Shown here piece after piece: positions 32,856 to 39,947 of a DNA stretch of 64,000 nt (its first letter is position 1; every line of letters begins with the position of its first letter). The stretch is from Pseudomonadota bacterium (GTDB taxonomy: Bacteria > Pseudomonadota > Alphaproteobacteria > Sphingomonadales > Sphingomonadaceae), in NCBI GenBank assembly GCA_029779535.1, contig JAKPAG010000124.1:81978-145977 (forward strand), written 5' to 3'. The position numbers and the translations under genes are program-made. A model generated the notes under the pieces. That model worked only from the letters and a program-made list of their open reading frames with translations, made no database searches and was not told the DNA's origin.

Positions 32856-34460
32856 TTACCTCTTGCCGTGTTCCTTCCGGTTTTGGCGGAAATCGGTGTA
32901 ACTTTCCAGTACCTTGCGCATCGTCTCAACCGCTTCGGCGCGGCGCTGGGCGCTGTCGATCCGGGCGAGGTCCCGCTTCAGCCCGCTGACGAAATCGGCA
33001 TAGCTGTTCTGCCAGTCATGCCCGGCGGCGCGGGTCAGGTCGCTGCGCCCGGTATGGGTGCGCCGCGCCGACTGACCGGCCACGAGGTCATAGCTTTCGC
33101 CGATTTCGGGCAGCACCGCCTGGACTTCGGGCAGGCGCGCCTGGGTCAGCCGGCGCAGCTCCTCCAGCGCGGCCTGTTCGCCGTGGACCAGGAACAGGCT
33201 GCCCCGGATCGGCGCGCGTTCGGCAATCCAATCGAGCAGTTCGCCCTGATCGGCATGGGCCGAATAGCTGTCGATCCGGCGGATCGCGGCGCGCACGGTG
33301 ATGTCCTGCCCGGAAATCCGCACCCGCTCCGCCCCTTCCAGGATCACCCGGCCCAGCGTGCCCTGCGCCTGGTAGCCGACGAACAGCACGGTCGAATCCC
33401 GCCGGAACAGGTTGTGGACCAGGTGATGGCGGATGCGCCCCGCCTCGCACATCCCCGATGCCGCCAGGATGATCGCGCCCGATACCGAATTGAGCCGGAT
33501 CGATTCCTGCACGCTTTCGGTGAAGTGGAAATTGGGACACTTGAAGGTGCAGTCGGGATGGACGTCTTCCAATTCGGCGGCGTGGCGTTCGAACACGTGG
33601 GTGGCGTTGTGTGCCAGCGGACTGTCGATGAACACCGGCACATCGGGCAAGGCCCCGGTCCGCACCAGTTCGGCAATGTCGAGCAGCAGTTCCTGCGTGC
33701 GTTCCAGCGCGAAAGTGGGGATCACCAGGTTGCCGCCGCGGGTCAACGCGCCGCGGATTTCGGCATGGAGCAGCTTGCGGCGCTGCTCGATCGTGATCGG
33801 TTCGCGCGCGCGGTCGCCATAGGTGCTCTCGCAAAGCACGAAATCGAACCCGGACGGGCTTTCCGGATCGGCGTGGAAGGCCTTGTTGTCCGGGCCGAGA
33901 TCGCCCGAAACCAGCACCCGCGCCCCGCCCGCCTCAAGCTCGGCCGAAGCGCTGCCAAGGATGTGCCCCGCATTCCACAGCCTTGCGCGAAAGCCAGGGA
34001 CGGGTTCGAACCATTCCTTCAGCGCGACCGGCTGGCACTGCCCCCAGGCGGCAAGCGCGTCGGCCTCGGTATAGAGCGGCTGGAATTCCTCCTCGCCCGC
34101 GCGGTCGCGGCGGCGGTTGCGGCGGGCAACGTCGGCTTCCTGGATGCGGCCCGCATCGGCCAGCATGTATTCCAGCAGGTCGGCGGTCGGCTGGGTGCAC
34201 CAGATCTTGCCGGTGAAGCCTTCGGCCACCAGCCGGGGCAGCAGCCCGGAATGGTCGATGTGGGCGTGGGTCAGGATTACCGCGTCGACCTTGGCCGGGT
34301 TGAAGCCGAAGGCCCCGGCATTCAGTCCTTCCAGCGTGCGCGAACCCTGGAACATCCCGCAATCGACCAGCACGCGCCGGCCATCGTGGACAAATTCGTG
34401 GCACGATCCGGTAACGGTCCGGGCGGCGCCGTGGAAGGTGAGGCTGAGCGGCTTGGTCAT
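32856..34460 (-). CDS. MBL-fold beta-CASP ribonuclease (RNA-specificity-domain metallo-hydrolase)
   Basis: A 534-residue protein with the metallo-beta-lactamase motif 2 VILTHAHIDHSGLLPRLV at about residues 58-75, LVSGDLGPDN (motif 4), the beta-CASP insertion starting LVIPTFALERTQELL, and the C-terminal RMMBL region with VGYQAQGTLGR and YSAHADQGELLDWI. This is the CPSF-73/YsxB-like RNA-cleaving family, cytosolic, Zn-dependent. The ATG at 34460 follows AAAGGAT at 10 bases. The last ~80 residues form a charged helical extension. It heads a two-gene transcript with the TonB-like gene. Confidence 0.88.
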   Translation of the reverse strand: MTKPLSLTFHGAARTVTGSCHEFVHDGRRVLVDCGMFQGSRTLEGLNAGAFGFNPAKVDAVILTHAHIDHSGLLPRLVAEGFTGKIWCTQPTADLLEYMLADAGRIQEADVARRNRRRDRAGEEEFQPLYTEADALAAWGQCQPVALKEWFEPVPGFRARLWNAGHILGSASAELEAGGARVLVSGDLGPDNKAFHADPESPSGFDFVLCESTYGDRAREPITIEQRRKLLHAEIRGALTRGGNLVIPTFALERTQELLLDIAELVRTGALPDVPVFIDSPLAHNATHVFERHAAELEDVHPDCTFKCPNFHFTESVQESIRLNSVSGAIILAASGMCEAGRIRHHLVHNLFRRDSTVLFVGYQAQGTLGRVILEGAERVRISGQDITVRAAIRRIDSYSAHADQGELLDWIAERAPIRGSLFLVHGEQAALEELRRLTQARLPEVQAVLPEIGESYDLVAGQSARRTHTGRSDLTRAAGHDWQNSYADFVSGLKRDLARIDSAQRRAEAVETMRKVLESYTDFRQNRKEHGKR

Positions 34461-34580
34461 GGCGGCAGGGTGATCCTTTGTGCGCATCGTGGCAAGCAAA
34501 TCAGGACCGGGCATTGACCTTGCGCAAGCCGCGCGCGCTGCGGGGCATCAAGCCCGGCCGCCTCCACCCCACCACCTGCC

Positions 34581-35585
34581 TCACCCACTTCTTCGTCGCC
34601 ACTCGCGCGGGCTCATACCAAATTGCCCCCTGAACCACGTGCTGAACGCGGCCGGGCTGGAAAAGCCCAGCAGTTCGGCGATCTGCCCGATCGAGCGCAC
34701 CCGACCCGCCAGGTGGCGCTGTGCCACTTCGCCGCGTTCGGCATCGAGCAAGGCAAGGAAACGCGTGCCTTCGGCTTCCAGCGCGCGGGTCAGGGTGCGT
34801 CGCGACATGCCAAGCTGCGCGGCGACATGACCGGCGGTGCAGCGCCCGCTCGACAGCAGAAGGGCCAGCACGCGGCGCACCCTTTCGCTGGTGCTTTCGC
34901 CGTTGCCGGGATCGGCCAGCCGCACCATCTGGCTGGCATAGGGGCGCAAGGCCGCCTCGGCCATCGGGTTGGGCCGGTCGAGCAGTTCGGCGCGGATCAC
35001 GATCCCGTTGAAATCGGCATCGAAGCGCAGGCGCGGCCCCAGCACCTGACGGAACTTGGCAAGGTCCGCCGGGCGCGGGCGCGACAGGCAGACTTCCTCG
35101 GCCTCCCACGCCGGGCCGGTCAGCTGGCGCAGGATCCGGTGCTGCATCGCCACGGCAATGTCGGTGGCCTGGATCCGCGCTCCGGGGCCAAGCAGGGTCG
35201 AGCGCAGCACCACGATCTCGCCGTGGTGTTCGCGCGTGACCACCAGGGCATCGTTGTGGAGCGGCAGATAGGCCTCGATCGCGGCCAGCGCTGCCCCGAC
35301 GGTGGGTTCATCGCGCGCCAGCAGGCTGATGGGGCCAAGGTTGGCAAAGCCGCGCAGTTCCGACAGGCGCAGGCCGAAATCGTCGCGGCCGCAGGCCAGC
35401 GCGGCCAGTTCGAACGCCTGATCCACCGCGCGGCACGGCACGCGCAGGTCGGGCGCGGCCTCGGCAGTGGCGGGAAGCCCCGCGCGGCGCAACAGCGGCG
35501 CGGCATCGACACCGTAGGACCGGCACAGCGCGGCCAGCCCGGTCAGGGCGGCGGCGCGAACGGTCAGACCCCTAGCTTGGCTCAT
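34581..35585 (-). CDS. AraC-family transcriptional regulator
   Basis: A 334-residue regulator of the type with an N-terminal Arabinose_bd-like ligand domain (about 10-190: GLAALCRSYGVDAAPLLRRAGLP, LRLSELRGFANLGPISLLARDEP) and a C-terminal AraC double helix-turn-helix (about 235-334). In the latter, VAAQLGMSRRTLTRALEAEG is the first HTH and IGQIAELLGFSSPAAFSTWFRGQFGMSPREWR the second. The start is the ATG at 35585; an upstream TTG adds seven codons without support. It is divergent from the carboxymuconolactone-decarboxylase-like gene across 83 bp and is the likely regulator of that cluster. Confidence 0.88.
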   Translation of the reverse strand: MSQARGLTVRAAALTGLAALCRSYGVDAAPLLRRAGLPATAEAAPDLRVPCRAVDQAFELAALACGRDDFGLRLSELRGFANLGPISLLARDEPTVGAALAAIEAYLPLHNDALVVTREHHGEIVVLRSTLLGPGARIQATDIAVAMQHRILRQLTGPAWEAEEVCLSRPRPADLAKFRQVLGPRLRFDADFNGIVIRAELLDRPNPMAEAALRPYASQMVRLADPGNGESTSERVRRVLALLLSSGRCTAGHVAAQLGMSRRTLTRALEAEGTRFLALLDAERGEVAQRHLAGRVRSIGQIAELLGFSSPAAFSTWFRGQFGMSPREWRRRSG

Positions 35586-35636
35586 ATTCGAAAGTTTATG
35601 GCGCAATTAATAAAGAACGCAATCCCGGCCCGCCCT

Positions 35637-35649
35637 ATGATCGGATCAT
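35637..35649 (+). promoter_or_regulatory. Inverted repeat upstream of the catabolic cluster, operator candidate
   Basis: A perfect 6-1-6 palindrome ATGATC-G-GATCAT lies 19 bases before the first ATG of the cluster, within the 83-bp divergent region. It partly precedes the ribosome binding site GGAGAG. A role in regulation is inferred; AraC proteins more often bind direct repeats. Confidence 0.3.
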
Positions 35650-35668
35650 GGACGGGAGAGAATGCACA

Positions 35669-36052
35669 ATGAGCCGGACGCCGATCAGCGATGCCATGCG
35701 CCAGGGCGGCGAATGGAACCAGGCCTGGGACCAGGCCGCCGGCTTTGACGCCGAATGGATGGAAAAGTTCCTCGACATGGGGACCCATGCCGCGCGCAAG
35801 GGGATCATCGATCCCAGGACCTACGAGCTGATCGCGATCGCGGTCGATGCCAGCTGCACCCACATGTATTCGCCGGGGGTCAAGCGGCACATCGCCAAGG
35901 CATTGGACCTGGGGGTCACGCCTGAGGAAATCATGGCCGTGCTGCAACTGGTCGCCGTGCTGGGGATCCATTCGGTCGCGCTCGGCACCCCGCATCTCGT
36001 CGATGAAATGAACGCCCGCGGGATGCCCGTTCCCGCAGCCAAGGAGGACTGA
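35669..36052 (+). CDS. Carboxymuconolactone decarboxylase family protein
   Basis: A 127-residue, all-helical protein of the CMD/AhpD superfamily. The central segment YELIAIAVDASCTHMYSPGVKRHIAKALDLGVTPEEIMAVLQL is diagnostic. Only one cysteine is present in the CxxC position (C-T-H-M), so it is not an AhpD-type thiol peroxidase partner and is closer to the decarboxylase-like group with a single Cys plus His. Its ATG is at 35669 with GGAGAG at 8 bases. Four bases separate it from the BKACE gene; it opens a four-gene operon. Confidence 0.85.
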   Translation: MSRTPISDAMRQGGEWNQAWDQAAGFDAEWMEKFLDMGTHAARKGIIDPRTYELIAIAVDASCTHMYSPGVKRHIAKALDLGVTPEEIMAVLQLVAVLGIHSVALGTPHLVDEMNARGMPVPAAKED

Positions 36053-36055
36053 GCA

Positions 36056-37114
36056 ATGCAGTTTCTTGATGACAGCCTGCTGCCCGAAAACCAGGAAAAG
36101 CTGGTGATCCAGGTCGCCCCCTACGGCCCGCAGTGGCTGCCGGGCGATTTCCCCGAAGACATCCCCGTGACCATGGCCGACCAGGTCCAGAAGGCGGTCG
36201 ATTGCTACAACGCCGGGGCCACCGTGCTGCACCTGCACTGCCGCGAGGCGGACGGCAGCGGATCGAAGCGCCTGTCGATGTTCAACGAGATGATCGACCG
36301 CATCCGCAGTGCCTGCCCGGACATGCTGATCCAGGTCGGTGGCTCGATCAGCTTTGCCCCCGAGGGCGAAGGCGCCGAGGCCAAGTGGCTCTCCGACGAG
36401 ACCCGCCACATGCTGGCCGAACTGAAGCCCAAGCCGGATCAGGTGACCATCGCGGTCAACACCAACCAGATGGACATTTCCGCGCTGATGGACGCCAGCG
36501 ACATCGAGGGAACCTGCCTCACCAACCCGGCGATGTTCGAAGCCTATCGCAACATGTATTTCGAATGCGGCCCGGTGTTCATGGAAGAACACCTCAAGCG
36601 CCTGGTCGCCAACGGCATCCAGCCGCACTTCATGGTCGGCGACATGAGCCAGCTGGAAACGGTCGAACGGCTGATCCGCAAGGGCCATTACCAGGGGCCG
36701 CTGGTGCTCAACTATGTCGCCATCGGCAGCGGCGCGGCCGGCACCCATCCGGCCGACCTGATCGAATTCGCCCGCCGCGTGCCCGATGGCGCCGTGCTGA
36801 CGATCGAGACGGTGATGCGCAACGTCGCCCCGTTCAGCGCCATCGCCATTGCGCTCGGCCTGCACGTGCGCTGCGGCATTGAGGACAACCTGTGGGGCCG
36901 CAAGGGCGAGCGCATGACCAGCGTCCAGCAGGTCGAACAGATGGTGCGGATCGCGAACGAACTGCACCGCGATGTCGCCAGCGGCCCCGAAGCCAAGGCG
37001 ATCTATCAGATCGGCGAGTTCTATCAGTCGACCGACGAAACGCTGCGCAAGCTGGGCTATTCGCCCAACCGCCAGCCCGGTCAGCGCGGCGTGCCGCGGT
37101 GGGAATACGCATGA
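36056..37114 (+). CDS. BKACE family beta-keto acid cleavage enzyme
   Basis: A 352-residue TIM-barrel enzyme of the family founded by 3-keto-5-aminohexanoate cleavage enzyme. These Zn-dependent enzymes transfer the acyl part of a beta-keto acid to acetyl-CoA, giving acetoacetate and a new acyl-CoA. The metal histidines are in TVLHLHCREADGSGSKRLS, and the substrate-binding region VRCGIEDNLWGRKGERM carries the catalytic Glu. Other typical segments are QVGGSISF and LNYVAIGSGAAGTHPADLIEF. The HLHCRE form differs from the common HLHVRD, so the substrate may be unusual. It overlaps the next gene by 4 bases (ATGA). Confidence 0.88.
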   Translation: MQFLDDSLLPENQEKLVIQVAPYGPQWLPGDFPEDIPVTMADQVQKAVDCYNAGATVLHLHCREADGSGSKRLSMFNEMIDRIRSACPDMLIQVGGSISFAPEGEGAEAKWLSDETRHMLAELKPKPDQVTIAVNTNQMDISALMDASDIEGTCLTNPAMFEAYRNMYFECGPVFMEEHLKRLVANGIQPHFMVGDMSQLETVERLIRKGHYQGPLVLNYVAIGSGAAGTHPADLIEFARRVPDGAVLTIETVMRNVAPFSAIAIALGLHVRCGIEDNLWGRKGERMTSVQQVEQMVRIANELHRDVASGPEAKAIYQIGEFYQSTDETLRKLGYSPNRQPGQRGVPRWEYA

Positions 37115-37935
37115 CACCAGTCGAGGGGAGAGTCTGCGTCGTCAAGGGGGCGGCGCGCGGGCTCGGGCAGGCGATCGCCGCGGCACTAGGGGCTGCGGGC
37201 GGTCGCCTCGCCTTGTGCGACGTGCTGGACGAGGAACTGGCGGCGACGGCAGCGGATCTGCGCGACCATGGCGTCAAGGTTTACGCAGCGCGCTGCGACG
37301 TTTCGGATAGCGCTTCGGTCGATGCCTTCTTCGCCGCGGTGGAACAGCAGCTCGGCCCGGTCGAGGTGCTGGTCAACAACGCCGCGCTGGTCCCTGGCGG
37401 GCCGGATGACGAGGTGCGCCGCAGCAAGCATTACGCCTATATCACCACCCCGGTGCCGCGCGGCAGCCTGGGTTTCACCAGCGCGATGAGCGATGCGGAA
37501 TGGCTGAAGTACTGGGGCGTCAACGTCCACGGCACCTTCTTCTGCACCCGCGCCGCGCTGCGCCAGATGGAGAGGCGCGGCTACGGCCGGATCGTCAACG
37601 TGGCCTCGGTCGCAGGCCTGTCGATGTACAGCGCGCACAGCTCGCATTACAGCGCCACCAAGGGCGCGGTGGTGGCCTTCACCCGCGCGGTTGCAGCGGA
37701 AGTCGCGGGGGCGAACATCTTCGTCAACGCCATTGCCCCGGGCGGCGTCGCGACGCCGATGTTCGAGGACTACCTGGCCCGGCTGGACGAGGAATCGCGC
37801 AATCGCATGTTCCAGTTTGTCCCGGCCGGCAGGCTGGGCACCTTGGCGGAATATGCGGGTCTGGCGGTCTATCTGGCGGGGGACAACCATTACCTTGCCG
37901 GGCAGATCATCAGCCCCAACGGCGGAATGTTCTAG
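37111..37935 (+). CDS. Short-chain dehydrogenase/reductase with an inserted loop
   Basis: A 274-residue SDR. The cofactor loop is VKGAARGLGQAIA at about 11-23 (lysine where TGxxxG usually has Thr), followed by the D-V motif CDVSD, the NNAA motif at about 89-92 and the catalytic Ser...YSATK with Ser in NVASVAGLSMYSAHSSHYSATKGAVV. Between NNAA and the conserved NVHG there is an extra ~30-residue segment (about 97-130, rich in Arg and aromatics) longer than usual. It ends NGGMF. Tight linkage to the BKACE gene suggests it makes or reduces the keto substrate of that enzyme. Confidence 0.88.
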   Translation: MTPVEGRVCVVKGAARGLGQAIAAALGAAGGRLALCDVLDEELAATAADLRDHGVKVYAARCDVSDSASVDAFFAAVEQQLGPVEVLVNNAALVPGGPDDEVRRSKHYAYITTPVPRGSLGFTSAMSDAEWLKYWGVNVHGTFFCTRAALRQMERRGYGRIVNVASVAGLSMYSAHSSHYSATKGAVVAFTRAVAAEVAGANIFVNAIAPGGVATPMFEDYLARLDEESRNRMFQFVPAGRLGTLAEYAGLAVYLAGDNHYLAGQIISPNGGMF

Positions 37936-39207
37936 TTGGCCGGCGCGGTCCTGATCAGTGACGAGCCGGGGCCGGAACGGGCCAGCGCCTATGGCTGGCT
38001 GGTCTTTGCGATCAGCTTTGGCCTGCTGATGAGCGACCACATGGCACGGCAGGTGCTCAACGCGGTCAACCCGCTGCTCAAAGCCGAATGGGCGCTGTCG
38101 GATGCGCAGCTGGCCAGCTTGTCGAGCGTGGTCGCGCTGGCGGTGGGGCTGCTGACATTTCCGCTGTCGCTGCTGGCGGATCGCTATGGCCGGGTGAAGA
38201 GCCTGTTCGCCATGGCGACCTTGTGGAGCCTTGCCACCCTGGCCGGAGCCTTTGCCCAAAGCTACCAGCAGATGTTGCTCGCCCGGCTGCTCGTGGGCGT
38301 GGGCGAGGCGGCCTATGGCAGCGTCGGGATCGCGGTGGTACTGGCAGTGTTCCCGGTCCACCTGCGCGCCACCCTGTCATCGTCGTTTCTGGCGGGATCG
38401 GTGGTCGGGCAGATGCTGGGCGTGGTAATCGGCGGACAGGTCGCGGCTGCGCACGGCTGGCGCATGGCATTCCAGGTGATCGGCGTGTTCGGGCTGGCAC
38501 TGGCGGTGCTGTATCCGCTGGTAGTGCGCGAAAGGCGGATCGGCACTTCCCCGCGCGAGCCATTGGTCTGGCGCGAGTTGGGCCGGGCCCTGTTCGGCAA
38601 GCGGCTGCTGTGGCTGTGCTATTTCGCCAGCGGCATCCAGCTGTTCTGCACGGGCGCGCTGGCGGTGTGGCTGCCCAGCCTGTTGAACCGGCATTACGCC
38701 ATGCCGCTTGACCGGGCCGGCCGCACGACCGCGCTGTTCCTGCTGGTATGCGCGGTGGGCATGGTCACCTGCGGGATTCTGGCCGACCGGGTCGCCCGGC
38801 GCGATCCGGCGCTGAAACCGCACTTGGCGCTGGCTTACTCGCTAGTCACCGCCGCGCTGTTTGCCGGGTGCTTCTTCCTGCCGCCGGGCAGGCTGCAACT
38901 GGCGCTGCTGGCAGCCGCGCTGTTCATCGTCGCGGGCGTGGCGGGAATCGCCGGGGCGATGGTTGCCAACCTGACCCCGCGAAAGGTCCACGGCACGGCC
39001 ATGGCTGTGCTGGCGCTGGCGAACAACCTGCTCGGGCTGGCCCCCGGCCCCTATGTCACCGGCTGGCTGGCCGACCGATGGGACCTGCTGTCAGCGATGA
39101 AGGTAATGCCGCTGCCGTGCCTGTTGTGCGCGGCTGCGCTGTGGCTGGCGCGCAGGCCCTATGCCGCAGAAATGGCTGCGCGGATCAAGCCGCGCGCAGT
39201 CCCGTAA
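37936..39207 (+). CDS. MFS transporter
   Basis: A 423-residue major facilitator with 12 membrane helices. The A-motif loop after helix 2 is LLADRYGRVKSL, and the matching loop after helix 8 is ILADRVARRDP. Other features are RLLVGVGEAAYGSVG (helix 4) and a C-terminal basic tail. It likely imports the substrate of the surrounding catabolic genes or exports a product. No ATG fits: the gene begins with TTG at 37936, directly after the TAG of the SDR gene (37933-37935), with GGCGGAA upstream. The last 23 bases overlap the convergent TetR gene. Confidence 0.85.
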   Translation: MAGAVLISDEPGPERASAYGWLVFAISFGLLMSDHMARQVLNAVNPLLKAEWALSDAQLASLSSVVALAVGLLTFPLSLLADRYGRVKSLFAMATLWSLATLAGAFAQSYQQMLLARLLVGVGEAAYGSVGIAVVLAVFPVHLRATLSSSFLAGSVVGQMLGVVIGGQVAAAHGWRMAFQVIGVFGLALAVLYPLVVRERRIGTSPREPLVWRELGRALFGKRLLWLCYFASGIQLFCTGALAVWLPSLLNRHYAMPLDRAGRTTALFLLVCAVGMVTCGILADRVARRDPALKPHLALAYSLVTAALFAGCFFLPPGRLQLALLAAALFIVAGVAGIAGAMVANLTPRKVHGTAMAVLALANNLLGLAPGPYVTGWLADRWDLLSAMKVMPLPCLLCAAALWLARRPYAAEMAARIKPRAVP

Positions 39208-39820
39208 GTCCCTTGGCCCCGCGGTCCTGTGCCGACAGGCCATCGAACACGGCATCAATGATCCGCGCCAGCTTGTCAGTCGTCAGCCGGTGCATCACCT
39301 GCTCCATCGCGCCGATGTTGACGTAGCAGTTGACCATCTGGTTGATCAGGCTCAACGTCTCGTCGATCGACAGGCCGGAAAAATGGCCCTCGGCCAGCGC
39401 CTCGCCGATGATCACCGACAGGTAGTGATCGCCCAGGTCCACGTAGGAGCGGACCAGCTCGAAGTTCTCCTTGCCCAGCTCGACATAGTTGGCGAAGGCC
39501 ACCGGGTCGTGTTCCCATTCGGTCTTCATCAGGGCGAAGCGGCGGGCGAAGAATTCGTACATCTTGCGGCGCGGCGGCAACTCGCTGGCGACCACGTCCT
39601 CCATGATCGCGACCTTGGGCTGGAACCAGCGTTCGGCCACAGCGTCGATCAGGGCTTCCTTGCTCTCGAAGTAGCGATAGAGATTCGCGGGCGACATCTG
39701 CGCGCGGGCGGCCAGTTCCGCCACGGTCAGGCTGGTGGAGCCACGCTCTTCGATCAATCCGATCACCAGATCGATCAACTGTTCCCGTCCGGCTTCGATG
39801 TCCGTCTGCGGCCGCGCCAT
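39185..39820 (-). CDS. TetR-family transcriptional regulator
   Basis: A 211-residue repressor: an N-terminal helix-turn-helix (about 9-55: LVIGLIEERGSTSLTVAELAARAQMSPANLYRYFESKEALIDAV) and a C-terminal ligand domain with a long amphipathic series. The ligand domain pattern (CYVNIGAMEQVM, HRLTTDKLARIIDAV) is typical of TetR_C. The ATG at 39820 is preceded by GGGGAG at 7 bases; the frame continues upstream to 39910 through promoter sequence and is rejected there. A promoter and an 8-bp palindrome are visible immediately upstream. It faces the cluster from its far end. Confidence 0.87.
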   Translation of the reverse strand: MARPQTDIEAGREQLIDLVIGLIEERGSTSLTVAELAARAQMSPANLYRYFESKEALIDAVAERWFQPKVAIMEDVVASELPPRRKMYEFFARRFALMKTEWEHDPVAFANYVELGKENFELVRSYVDLGDHYLSVIIGEALAEGHFSGLSIDETLSLINQMVNCYVNIGAMEQVMHRLTTDKLARIIDAVFDGLSAQDRGAKGLTGLRAA

Positions 39821-39844
39821 CGCGAAATCTCCCCGCCGTAGCTT

Positions 39845-39883
39845 TGTACAAGCCAAGATAAACACCCAGCGCCGAATTTCAAG
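39845..39883 (-). promoter_or_regulatory. TetR gene promoter with TTGTACAA operator candidate
   Basis: On the minus strand TTGAAA (39883-39878), a 16-base spacer and TATCTT (39861-39856) form a good housekeeping promoter. TTGTACAA (39852-39845), an 8-bp palindrome, overlaps the expected transcription start, which is where a self-repressing TetR protein would bind. The remainder of the 127-bp region to the 5'-nucleotidase gene has no other structure I can see. Confidence 0.45.
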
Positions 39884-39947
39884 AAACTGTCTTATCGATA
39901 CAATACGCACCCCTTGCCGCCATGCGTCACTCGGCTAGGAAGACCCG

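Noticed and set aside
32868..34517. A 549-codon plus-strand open frame
   Set aside because: It is opposite the beta-CASP RNase, which has complete motifs and a ribosome binding site.
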